A DNA stretch of 64,000 nt from Adineta vaga (taxonomy: Eukaryota; Rotifera), in the NCBI GenBank assembly GCA_021613535.1, contig CP075493.1, forward strand, positions 5,146,001-5,210,000, written 5' to 3'. This document shows, piece after piece, positions 48,840 through 60,373 of the stretch (positions within the stretch are counted from its first letter, which is position 1; each line of letters begins with the position of its first letter). A program made the translations under genes and the position numbers. The notes under the pieces were generated by a model. It ran no database searches, was not told where the DNA came from, and saw only the letters and a list, made by a program, of their open reading frames with translations.

Positions 48840-49454
48840 AGGAGAAGATAATAAATAATAAAAATAGTTGAATTTATTTACGAAGTTTTTATAGTGAAGA
48901 TAAGATTCAAATTTATCTATGTCTTTATGTAAATATATAGCTGAAAGGGCTTGAAACTTTGATAATGAAAAGTTCTGAATTTGACCCATATTGGATCGTT
49001 TTACAAGGATAATGATAGTTTGTTTCTCGAGGGCGTACGTATGGATGTAGTATGAGTGAAACGGACATTCAGGATCCAAAGTCACTTTCACCTTTCTTAA
49101 TTTATCTTCTCTCCCTTTCAGTAAACTGATCTTTTTCAAATACAGACAAATAGTAACGATTAATAATTCAATTTGTTCAAAGAGAATTAGTCGAACAGAA
49201 AAGCAATTTAATTTCATATTCATCATTAATATTATTTATAAATCTGAAGTATGAAACTTTTTTCCAACTTGCTATGCCCAAACAAGTGTATGGGTGTAGA
49301 CAGAATAAATAAAAATATCCTAGAAGGAAATTTTTCTTCACTCAAACTAACAAAACAGAAACACGTGTTTTCGCCAACTATTTCGTTCACTGTTAACTAT
49401 AAAAACAAATAATAGGAAAAGGTATCGTCTATATCAATACCAAAAAGAAAACAA
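48840..49454. other. Intergenic region
   Basis: About 615 bp between divergent genes (legumain minus, ART-TPR pseudogene plus). AT-rich; contains no convincing coding sequence. The minus-strand frame continuing upstream of legumain is open by chance. Confidence 0.45.
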
Positions 49455-49455
49455 A

Positions 49456-50830
49456 ATGACACATCTTCGACGTATTGTCAATGATTTAAACACTTTCACC
49501 GATGGCGATCAATGCATCCAATTTATTCAAACAATCAAAAATTGCAAGGCTTGCATGATTATTTCAGGTTCACTTGGACAGCATATTGTACCTCAAGTAC
49601 ATAATCTATCTCAAGTGGATTCCATCTTTATTTTCTGTGGCAACAAGGAACGGTATGAAGGATGGGCAAAAGATCAAGGGATTCTATACAGAGATTAAAT
49701 CTATCCGTGAAGCTCTCAAACAAGCAGCGCAACAATGTGAACAGAATGCCGTATCGATGAGTTTCGTGACATCTGGCAAAAGTTTAGATCAATTAGATCC
49801 TTCTTTTATGTATACACAGATCCTCAAGGAAATCTTATTAATCATTGGTTTTGAAAAAAACATATTGAAGAATTAGTTTCTTATTACCCTAATACATTAG
49901 CACCTAATAAAGCCGAAATACTATCAACACACAACCACATGGTTGTATACTAAAGATAGTATGCTCTATCCCATGCTCAATCGTGCATTAAGAGAGATGA
50001 ATGGCGATGTTATAACATGAATGGGCTTCTTTATTAATGATCTTCATCAACATATCGAACAAGTACACAAAGAGCAACATATTGATGAAATCTTTACAGT
50101 TTATCGTGGACAAGGATTATCGAAAACAAAGTTTGAACAACTAAAGCAAGCAAGAGGTGAATTATTATCATTCAATAACTTCTTATCCACTAGCAAGGAT
50201 AAAGATATTCCACTTTGTTTTGCACAAAGTACAGCCATAAATCCAGATCTGGTAGGCATTCTCTTCATAATGACAATAGATCCAAAATAATCAACAACAG
50301 TATTTCCATCAATTCGTGATCTTAGTGCAATTCCTGATGAAGATGAAGTGCTATTTTCAATGCTCTGCGTGTTTCGAATTCACGATATCAAGAAGACGAG
50401 TGACAATAACAAACTCTTCGAAGTGAGTTTGACACTTCCTAGCGATAATGACAAGGAATTACATGCGCTGACTGAGCGCATACGAGAGGAGAGTTTTCCA
50501 AGTGAAGAGGGATGGTACAGATTGGATTTAATACTATTTAAATTGGGTCTGAATGATAAGGCTCAAGAGATTTATGAAATGCTGCTTGATAAAACGACAA
50601 AGGAGAATGAAAAAGCAACAATTTATAATCGACTTGGTTCAATCAAATACTGTCAAAGAGAATATGAAGCGGCAATCACATTCTATGAAAAATCACTTCT
50701 CATCAAGACAAAAACACTTTCTCATCACGATTCTGATTTGGCTAACTCTTACAACAACATCGGTTTGTTGTATTTGAAGATGGGTGACTATCCGAAAGCA
50801 CTCTCATATTCTGAAAAAGCCCTTGTAGTT
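49456..50830 (+). pseudogene. ART-TPR pseudogene, frame broken, 3' end cut by a foldback element
   Basis: Recognisable pieces in order: RRIVNDLNTFTDGDQCIQFI and SIFIFCGNKERYEGWAK (N-terminal domain, frame 1); DQLDPSFMYTQILKEIL (frame 2); HIEELVSYYPNTLAP (frame 1); WLYTKDSMLYPMLNRALRE then MGFFINDLHQHIEQ (frame 2). Shifts lie near 49670, 49850 and 49925. In-frame stops are at 50018-50020 (TGA) and 50288-50290 (TAA). The catalytic residues remain: YRGQGL, FNNFLSTSKD and DEDEVLF. Two to three TPRs follow (DKAQEIYEML, EYEAAITFYEKSL, DYPKALSYSEKAL), then homology ends exactly where the inverted-repeat element begins at 50831. No introns. The damage looks recent, since the protein sequence is still conserved. 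It lacks the first beta strand of the N-terminal domain. Confidence 0.85.
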
Positions 50831-51177
50831 ACGTAGGGTATCTAAGACTAGGATTCGAGTTTTTTCTAAATGGATTCGCCTGTAGGTTAGACCAACTTTA
50901 GACCGAGATGCAGCTCGACGAGCTCTATCAAATGAACACCTTTTTAGTTCAATTCGGATAAGTTTTAGTAGTAAAAATCGCTAAATACACCAGTTTTTGC
51001 TAGTAAATCTTGCTAAAACCTGTATGAATTCGCTCATAGGTTAGACCAAACGCTGAAACTTCATACATCGATAGAGCTCGTCGAGATCTATCGACCTTGA
51101 AAGTTTCATCGGTTGGTCTAAGCTATAGGCGAATCCATTTAGAAAAAACTCGAATCCTAGTCTAAGATACCCTACGT
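50831..51177. mobile_element. Foldback/MITE-like element with 64-bp inverted repeats
   Basis: The arms 50831-50894 and 51114-51177 are reverse complements with three mismatches in 64 positions; both outer ends read ACGTAGGGTATC. A second inverted match lies inside (GCTCGACGAGCTCTATC near 50910 against GATAGAGCTCGTCGAG near 51070). A third partial copy of the arm (TTCGCTCATAGGTTAGACCA) lies near 51030. No protein is encoded. I cannot see a clear target-site duplication. It lies between the broken 3' ends of the ART-TPR and SABATH pseudogenes. Confidence 0.75.
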
Positions 51178-52006
51178 GAACATATAATGTTATTGATTGG
51201 ATAAATTCTTCTGTTATTTCTTTATTTTTCCATTGTTCTATAAAAGGTATTTGAACTGAATAATATTCTGATTGAATTAATTCGAAAGAATAAAGATCAA
51301 AGAGTTGTTGATCTGTACATTCAGCATATGAATGAGCATGAATTGGAAATGTATATTCAAGTAATTCCTGTGAATTAAAACAAAATTGAGCAGATTTATA
51401 AAGAATTTCTCTTAAAATATCAAAACCATTCGAACCATGATCATCAACACATGGAATCAATAGAATTAATATACCATCTTCAACTAATTTATTCGATCGA
51501 TATTTAAGAAAATGATTCAAATCAAGACGAGCTTGGTTTTGAAATGCTTCTAATTCTTGACTTTTAGCAAATAAAAATGCACAATGATTAGAAATATTTC
51601 ATGGTTTATTGGAAAGGCAATGAAATGATGTTGATGAATAATCAATGTCAAGTGAATTTGATGGTAAACATGATTCATAAAATGATCGATCATTTGTCAT
51701 ACGATAATATGACTGATCATTATTTAAAAGATGAAAAAGAGTTTGCCAATCATTTGTAGGTAAATCATTATGGATAACTAAAATATCATTTTCATCTTTG
51801 ATTTTATTAACTTATTTTAAATATTCAATTATTATCTTCATAGTATATTGAGAATTACGTCCAAGAGATGAACCAAAATCAGCAATAATATATGATAGAG
51901 ATAAATCTTTAACATCAAGTACATTGGTTGCTTCATGAATATATTTTATTGTTGAACTAACTGCGACCATCTGTAGATCAGAATTTTCATTATATTCTGT
52001 ATTCAT
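51178..52006 (-). pseudogene. SABATH-type carboxyl methyltransferase pseudogene, 3' truncated
   Basis: SABATH enzymes use SAM to methylate small carboxylic acids. From 52006 the frame reads MNTEYNENSDLQMVAVSSTIKYIHEA then LSYIIADFGSSLGRNSQYTMKIIIEYLK, which matches the SABATH SAM-binding block (ADxGxSxGxNS). A TAA stops the frame at about 51812; the same frame continues with DENDILVIHNDLPTNDWQTLFHLL, DRSFYESCLP and FHCLSNKP, then a TGA, then NISNHCAFLFAKSQELEAFQNQARLDLNHFLKYR and GILILLIPCVDDHGSNGFD. Thus there are two in-frame stops but conserved family sequence throughout. Homology ends at the edge of the foldback element (51177), which supplies the last 40 residues of the frame. Probably nonfunctional. 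Confidence 0.7.
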
Positions 52007-52007
52007 T

Positions 52008-52794
52008 TATATACATGTTTTAGTTTCGAAATAATAGTCAGATGTAAGTATAAAAAACCTTGTGTTTAGATTGATTAGATAAAATTTATGTGATAACAAA
52101 AAGAGATATTTTAATGGTTTATACAACTTTGGTTGAAAAAACGACGCCGCCTACCACGTCTATTTTCGACATTTTTACTTATCGGCCAAAATTGGGTAAA
52201 CTATCTTATCCTTTCCGAAAAAAAGATTCACTGAAAGATGAAGGTTTTGATAGATGCATAGAAGAATCATGGAAAGTATTACTTTGATATTTATCAATAT
52301 CAAAAGATGATCTTATTGATTATTTTCAAAGTTCGGTTGAGGTAGAAATGTATCATCAATTGGTGAATGTTTTTCGTTTGAAGGATCATCATTATTATCA
52401 TTATGAAATGATTGATGTACATTAACCGATCTTGAGATCGATGATGAAATATGATAATTATTGTTGGTTTATTTAAATGTTATTGATCATCACCTGCTTC
52501 ATTATTAATTCCTATTGACGGATATATGCAATATACGAGAGAAAAGTGACCATTTCTTTTCCGTCTAATTTGTCGTCAGTTTGAATTATAAAACAAATTT
52601 CTCATTGTATTCTCATTGACAAAAGCCCCAAACAGACGGAAAAGATAAAACAGAGTTAACCAATAGCATGACTAGAATCGTTCAATTGAAGCGATTCAAT
52701 TCGTTAACTCTGTTTTACTTTTTCAGTCTGTTTGTGACCAAAGTCGGCGAAATTGTTCTATCCATCCATATAAAAGAGAAGAAAAAAACAGCAG
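52008..52794. other. Intergenic region with an unassigned coding-like frame and an inverted repeat
   Basis: From 52090 a plus-strand frame reads MVYTTLVEKTTPPTTSIFDIFTYRPKLGKLSY..CIEESWKVLL, a TGA at about 52285, then in the same frame ISKDDLIDYFQSSVEVEMYHQLVNVFRLKDH. It looks protein-like on both sides of the stop but I recognise no family. It starts without a good ATG context. It may be a gene relic. Confidence 0.35.
52631..52733. repeat. Imperfect inverted repeat, about 30-bp arms
   Basis: The left arm 52631-52660 (AACAGACGGAAAAG..AACAGAGTTAAC) pairs with the right arm 52703-52733 (GTTAACTCTGTTTTAC..CAGTCTGTTT). The spacer is about 42 nt and itself contains ATTCAATT-type symmetry. A further TTTTCCGTCT lies at about 52556-52566. 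Likely a small nonautonomous element or its remnant. Confidence 0.65.
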
Positions 52795-54551
52795 ATGAAC
52801 TTAAACATGAATGGCTCGTCAGCAATGTTGGATGATTTACCTGATGAGATTCTTCTACTCATTTTGAAAAATTTGGATAATATTGAAGTGCTTTACTTAT
52901 TCTTTGATTTTAATCAACGATTTAACAAGCTGATACATGATTCGATTTTTATCAAGCTTTTAACAATGATAAGATATCTTCCTGATAAGTCATATGATCG
53001 ATTAGATGATCAAATAGTTCGTAAATTTTCTTCTAAAATTTTACCTTCGATTCATCATGGAATCGAATGGTTAGATGTGGAATCCTTGTCTATGGAAAAT
53101 ATTCTTCTTTGTACAAATTACCCTAACTTATGTGGACTTGGTTTATATAATATCGAGAAGAACATTGCATTACGTATTTTCACTGGTAAGTCTTTTTTTC
53201 TTACAATCATCAGAAGACTACGATCGATTTGATAACTTTATTTTCTTATATTATATATCTTATGTTTAACTTTCTTTGTTCACATTTAGATAAGAACTCA
53301 TTAACTCACATATTTCAAGATAAGATTTCATCACTTGTGATCGATATTGTTCATCATGATTATAGACATATAAAAGATGATACGCATTCGATTATATTTG
53401 CTTACATTTTAACTTTATTTTCCAAGTTAAAATATTTAGATTATAGATCAGACTATTGGCGTCAACGTTTATTTCAAATTTCTTCAACAATTTCCTCTTC
53501 AAGTCTCTTAGAGCTGCATGTCAAAATGGATGAGTTTACTGATTGTCTTCATATATTTGATGGTCGTTTCGAATCACTTGAGAAAGTTTCTGTTTATATT
53601 CATCGAATGAATTCACCAATTGGAATTGATAACAGAGTAAATTATTTGTCTATACTATTTCGAAATCAATGAATTTAGTTATTGTTTTAGACAAAATTAC
53701 CTAAACTCAAAAGATTTTCGTTCTTTTGTGATCGTCCTACAACACATGCATATAATGAATTGATTATACCGTTTCTTCATCGAATGATCAATTTAGAAGA
53801 ACTAGATTTACATTTTGTTATTTGTGGTGAAAATAGATTTATTGATGGTTATAATTTGAAATACAACATCATTGATTTGTTAAAATTAAACAAATTTCTA
53901 TTTAACATACGATCATGTCGGTGGTTCAATGATCAAGTTGATTTAATCTCAAATGAAGATTGTCAACAATCATTCAATACATTTAAAAACAAGAAAATAA
54001 TTTCATGTATTATTTATTTTCCAAATAGAAAATACGGTGAATGTCATGTTTATTCATATCCATATCGAGCAAAATCCTATGAAGTTGTAACAAATAATTT
54101 ACCTAATGAATTCTTTCCAAGTGTCCGAGAAGTTTGCTTATATGATGAACGTCCTTTTGAACATGAATTCTTTATGAAAATTGCAAAATCTTTCCCATTT
54201 ATGGAAGAGTTAAGTATATACAATGATGAACCACAGAAGAAGAAATCTTCTGAAGAATTATCAATTATTCAATATCCTTATCTTAATACAATTGATTTAC
54301 TTCAAGCTAATGATGATTATGTTGAACAATTTCTATTGGATACGAGAACTTGTCTATTAAAACCACTTAAGGTTATGGTTTCATTTTCAACATTGAAAAG
54401 AATAACACACAACTTCACAAGAAATGCAACACGAGCCAATTGTGGAAAAATACTTTCTATATTCATTCCTCGTAATATATCGATTTCAAAAGAATTAAAA
54501 GATTATTTTCCTTATACAGAAATTAATTTTGAATTGATGAAAATATATTAA
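52795..54551 (+). CDS. F-box protein with leucine-rich region
   Basis: Three exons: 52795-53185, 53290-53636 and 53691-54551 (phases 1 and 0). The F-box MLDDLPDEILLLILKNLDNIEVLYLFFDFNQRFNKLI is at residues 11-47. The rest, about 485 aa, has LRR-like spacing (IEWLDVESLSM, YPNLCGLGLYNI, FSKLKYLDYRS, INLEELDLHFV, FPFMEELSIYND). It is probably an SCF ubiquitin ligase substrate receptor. The frame is intact. The longest of three F-box genes in the window, all of which follow the same N-terminal F-box plus solenoid design. Target unknown. Confidence 0.7.
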
Positions 54552-57500
54552 CAAAGAAGACAACTTGATCTATCTTAATTTTAAAAACTGCTGGTTAACA
54601 ATCTGGATTCGAATTTTTCTAGATAATCTTTACAATATTTGTTCAATATAAAGACAAAATATTTCATATGCTGAGTAATTCTTGAATAAGAAAAAGAATA
54701 TTTAAATTAAGAAAAATCTATCGCTCTTCTCTTTCAAATATATATGAGAAACGTTTTACTTTTCATCAAATTGCTTCATCCATTCTTCCTTTTCACATAA
54801 TACAAAACGCATAACTAATCTTTTTTTCTGTTATCATATGGAATTATAGTCTTTGTTTTTTCTTTTTGTCACTTTATAAACTAGTCAAAAGTTCTTGATG
54901 AATGAAATATTTTCATTTTACTTTTTAATCGTTGATTAAAATTACATAATCTTGAATCGTTTTATCACAATAACTCCTTATAAAGTCTTGAGAATGTGAA
55001 TGTATATCTAATTTGTCAGATATTTAAAATGAATTTTTCCAGATCTCAATACTCAATCATATCAATGTTCATATCAATGATTCTGATTAATCTTAACAAA
55101 TATATATTGGAAAGTCTACTAAAAGTTAGTATAGAACTCGTTTTCGGTAGTCTGATGAGAATTCTGAACAAATACTTCTATCTATGTAATTCATGTTTAT
55201 GTTAGCAGATACTTTCGTAATGATCAATAGATTTTAAGTGGACTAGTCAAGGGGGAACAGACAAATTTCATACTTCAACTAACTTTGAAAGTACTTTAAG
55301 AAAATCCGAAGGAAGTTCGTATTTATTCCATATCATTTCATCACTTACAGGTTACTTGAGGTTGCTTAAAATACTCTGCATATAGGCAGAGGAGCTATCA
55401 GGCCTGAGCAGGCCCAAATTATGACGTATTAAAAGCTTGGATATGTTCGACTTTACGAGTAAGTTGAGATCATCATTTGACTTACAGCTCCAAATATCAC
55501 ATTTGAGAGAATTTTCCTGCGATTTCGATGATATTTTATAAGAAATTTTCATAAAACTTCTATACGTCTGGTAAATACACTTGATTTTACTCTAGCTTGC
55601 AATAAAAATTCACATAAGTTTACTACTGTTTAAAAGAAAGATTTTCTTTTCCTTCTTTGATTTGAGGATTTTCAAAACTATTTCCAGTTTATAATATATT
55701 TCCTAATTTTGCCTTCATGTCTAAAAAGAGTACTTGAACACTTCGAATTTCCAAAAGTTTTATCAATATTTTCGCATAAAGAGAAAATAGTTTAGACTCC
55801 TATAATGATTCAGATATCTAAAATAAGGTTCTAATTTTTGTCAGCGGCGTCAACTGGATACATTCCTCTTCTTCCTGTTCATGTATTGTTCCAGACCTCT
55901 GTTTCGTTTATTTTTCGAGAAAGAATGCTATCTTCGATACCATTCTTTCTCTCTGTTCTCTTTTCTTGTCCGTATATATGTGTGTGTTCGACACATTATA
56001 CGGAGAGTGATCCCTTTTTGTTCTTTTTGATATACATCACTCCAGAGCCCTGCAGACAGGCTCACAGTAAAATAATGTTGAAGCACGATGCGAAAAAGTA
56101 AAAGCATGGTGAAGTCACCTGAAAATGAGAAAAATTGTAAATCCCTCAGTAGAGGTACGACGTTTCCTTTTGTTCAGCAATGTCAGGTTTCTCGAAGATT
56201 TTGTAAGAGAAAATACGGGAAGACTCATGAAAAATTCAAGTTTTTAGACCTTATTCGAAGATCAGAAAAATCGATGGAGCTCAGCTCGCACCAGTACTAA
56301 ATCTTGTCTAAGCCACTACTTGCTGGATCGAAAAAAATTCTCCAGAAAATCAAAACTGGGAAGCAAAGACAATGTTGTATCCCACTAGGAGAATTCTCTA
56401 CGGTAAAATGGGATAAAGCACTTTTCAAAATCAAAAGATTGTATTGTCATATTGGGAAATTCTTGCTCCGAAATTGAGAGGAAACTTGTTTACTTTTTTA
56501 GGAAATCAGAGGGGGGCGTACCCTACCTCAAACCCCTTCCCAGTCGTGCTGCCCTGATGATGTTTCTTTTCATGACGCACGCATCATACTCAGATCATTA
56601 CTGTAAGTCAGACGCGTCATAATTTATTTTGATGTCTCTATTTATTGAAATTTATATCTCAAACTTAAATATTGGTAACATTCTCGTAAAGCCTGACAAT
56701 GACTCATGTATTTTGTAATTGAAAATCAGCTAAAATGAGACAATTTTAAGTAGCTTCTCATAAGATTTCTCGTTTTTTAATTAAATTCAATCAACTTTTA
56801 TATAGTTTTAGCTATTTCTTTTTGTTCTATGGAAATTAAACGTAGAATTCATATAGGAGAAAAAGGTCTATCAATATCTTACGGAAAAACAGAAAAAAAA
56901 AATTGAAAAAATGTAGATTCTCAATGGGCAATCCCCCATTCCCCTCCCTCCTTCCCTGGTGGTGCCACTGCATATCAGATGGTATTCATTTCGTCTGGTG
57001 TTCCAATTTCGTGAAAATTTAGAGTAAAAGTTCAGTTGATTTGTTTGCACAAATTATGACTTTAAAAAGTTTTTGATCGTTGGAAACGAATGAAGTTTAT
57101 TTTATTGGATAGAGAATAAAATATTGAATATGTGACAATACTTTCAACGGAAATATCCAGTAGTTTCCAGAAAAAAAATTAGGAAAAATAAGAATATAAG
57201 TTAGGTCATTTTGACTTTTCGGAGATATGTCGATGAAAGTATAATATTAGTGAAATTGAAATACATTCAAAACTAAATAGTTGTATATTGAATGTTATTT
57301 TTTGAAAGTATGTCCATACACATCTTAAATAGAATCAATAATATTCATAAAAACTTGAAAATGATAATTTTTATCGTCCAACTATCAATATCAGATCTTT
57401 AATTCATCTGTTGATTTTTAAAACATATCTGTTGATAAACTTTGTTGTTAATTAAGTGAGAAACAAATATAAATAAACATCTGTTTGGAATATTATTTCG

Positions 57501-59959
57501 AGTTCGTTTTTCGTCTTTATATTTTTCCTCTTCTAAACCATGATTTCAAATTAAGTGTTCGAGAGAGAAAAGATTTTCTTCATATGAACTTATCGTAACA
57601 TTCAGTCAAGTTCGGGATAATTATAGACAGATCCCATTAAAACCAATCAAATGTTAAAGAAAGAAAAATTGAATTTTTCGTCGATCATTTTCTCAATACC
57701 ACTTCTTTTTCTAGAAAACAATTACGTAACATGAATACATTTACTCTCTAGTTAATGGTCAGATTCTTTCCAAATTGAAAATGATCGTAGATGAAAAATC
57801 AAGATTTCATTGATAATTCTTTCAAAAAGAATTCGTCTTGAAGAATTTTGTTTTCTTCATCCTTTCAAGTACACTTTTCTCTCATCGACAGACCTATACA
57901 TGAAACATGTGTACGTCTATCAGAGAAGAAAGACGAAAAGAGAAAACAATATCTAAATCAAATTCTTCTCAAAGAAGTCTTTTTTCCCCTAAATTCCTTC
58001 CGAAAATAACACGAAAATTTCTTCAAAAATATTGTTACATATATATAGTTTTTCATGCTCTATTTAACGACATAAATTTCATCCATTATTTCAACGATCA
58101 TAAATCTTCGCAATAAATCATTTGTAAATATAAACCGATTGATCTGTTAATTGAAATTTTCTCCGATTTGAGCATAAGATGAAATGAATACGATTAGTTA
58201 TATCTTGATAAATTTAGAAATAATTTTACAGTAAATAAGGGAAATGAAGAATCAATTAGCATCTGTATTTGTATCGATTTGTTATTCTTCGATTTGATCC
58301 CTTTTCGAAAGAAAAACAAACCTAATGAGGAAACGTTTTTTGCAATTGTCAAATAGAAAAATCCTTTTCAATTTGAATTTAAATTTAAATTCTATCGATC
58401 TTAATAATTATTTTGTTTATTTCTTTTTTTCGTCCGTTTATGTCTTTCATGAACAACTATATGCATCATAGACATGGTGTATGTTTATCGAAAAGAAAAG
58501 AAAATAAGATCTGTAAATGAAATTATTGTTCCACAAGTGGTTTACGACAATTTTCATTGTGAAAATCTTTACAAATTTTATTAAGTGACTGGTAAAAATG
58601 GAAGAGAAATCAATCTTAATTAATCAAATAATTCTGAAGAGATAATTGTAGTGATTTTGGTCATATTTATGTTGCAGATTCTTTGAATAATCGAATAATG
58701 CGTTGATATAAAGAAAAGAGAGAAAGTGAAATAATTGTTGATGTGAATAGAAAAGAAAATGAATTATTAAATCAATTTTTGGTTTACTCCACTGATGTAT
58801 CATTTGATTGTGCAACTCATCATCGAATTATAAGGACATGTTAATAAAAATTGTTTGATTCATATATGTTAAGTTTTCTTAATCTAGTTCATGAAAAGAA
58901 GAATTTAACAAGAACTTTTGTTTTTGAATTTCGTTTCAATTTCAGGAAATGACATAAATCACAGAAAATAATTTCTTCTAGTTAAACTTCAAGTTTTTAT
59001 CAAACTAAAATCTTTTTTTTTAAATCTGCAAATATTTTTCTTCAAAACAATGATTAATATAAAGCCTATTTGAAAAGAATAAATTTCGAAATCAAATTAG
59101 AGAAGAATTCATTAAAGGTTATTTTCTGTTTGTTTTAGTTTTAATAGTAAGAGAATGAATGATTTTAATAGAATAATGTTGTTTTTTTTCTTTCAAATTT
59201 GAAAATTTTTTCATGATAATATTTAATTAAAGAATTAAACGAGATATTTGATATTTTTTAACGTAAATTTTCTTTGATTTTTAAATGAAAGAAAAAATAT
59301 CTTCAATTGACTTTAAACGATAAAATATGTCATCTTTGTTAATGTGATTCATGTATTCTGTTTTATCTTAATAAGATTTTCTTCAATAAAGAATTGAATT
59401 GTAAAATCCATCTTAAATTCAACATAGGTTCTTTGATACATTTGGATAAGATAATCATTCGAATATGATTCTATAAGTTTATTTGTATTTTATTGTGATG
59501 ATTGATTTTTCCTCTCAAAATTGTAAATGAATAAATTAATTGTTCTTGAAAAATTCTACGTTAAAACCTATTTTCATAGAAATATCTGTTTCAGATAAAT
59601 TTATATTTTTTTTTTCGAAACTAATCGATTAATTTCGAGTGAAAGATTTCTTTCCTATCCATGCACATGCGAATGCATGTGTATCTATACATAAAAAGAG
59701 GAGGGAGAGAGAGAACAGAAAGAGAAAAAAACAGCGAAACGATAGTTTTCAGTACATTCTGTCACTTGAACTTAGGTTATATTAAGCGAAATGACCGAAG
59801 TCGAATAGATGTTTTCTCCTCCAACTACGCAATTAGAAAATGAAAATAAAAAATGAATTTCTAGGCTTTAATGATGAAGAAAAGATATGTTCGACTGTCT
59901 TCAGAATACAAAATGGATAGATAATTGCATAAGAGACAAAGTAAAAAAGACTATATATA
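54552..59959. other. 5.4-kb stretch without a supportable gene
   Basis: Very AT-rich with many homopolymer runs. Two short GC-richer patches (about 56508-56570 and 56930-56985) with C-runs stand out and may be relics of mobile DNA. A conserved-looking phrase near 55380-55430 (GCAGGCCCAAATTATGACG) has no coding context. The open frames here are short and low-complexity. No tRNA, rRNA or clear repeat family is recognised. Confidence 0.5.
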
Positions 59960-60189
59960 TGTTACAGGGGAAATTAAAATTTAGGGGAATTTAAAATCAC
60001 CCTAAGGGGAAATTGAAATTTTAATCTCCTCTAGGAGAAATTAAAATTATGTTTTTTCTCTATGTATTTTCTATGAAAAGTTGAAGATTTTAGTTTCCAC
60101 TAGGGGAGATTAAAATTTCAATTTCCCCTATAGGGGAATTTCAAATTCCCCTAGCAGAAATAAATTCATCTTTATCTCTGTTTCTTCGT
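59960..60189 (+). repeat. Left terminal inverted repeat of the Ginger-type element
   Basis: Built of short symmetric blocks such as CCCCTATAGGGG and TCCTCTAGGAG, so each end can itself fold. It begins TGTTACAGGGG. Confidence 0.88.
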
Positions 60190-60232
60190 ATAAAAGTCAC
60201 AACAAATAATATCGCCACCGTGCTCTATAGTA

Positions 60233-60236
<4 letters not shown>

Positions 60237-60264
<28 letters not shown>
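60237..60264 (+). repeat. (GA)n microsatellite
   Basis: Fourteen AG units between the left TIR and the transposase start. Confidence 0.9.
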
Positions 60265-60268
<4 letters not shown>

Positions 60269-60373
60269 AAGTAAGAGAAAAATCGAACTTTCAAGTGTAT
60301 AAAAAGAGAAAACTTGTGAAGAAACTATCATTCATAAAAGTAAATTTCACGATTATACAACTCTGTGTTGAAA

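Noticed and set aside
48840-49226. N-terminal extension of legumain
   Set aside because: The frame is open, but the start at 48839 gives a classic signal peptide directly before the C13 domain, whereas the extension would bury it.
55838-56300. Plus-strand frames in the gene desert
   Set aside because: Hydrophobic or basic low-complexity translations without homology or splice signals.
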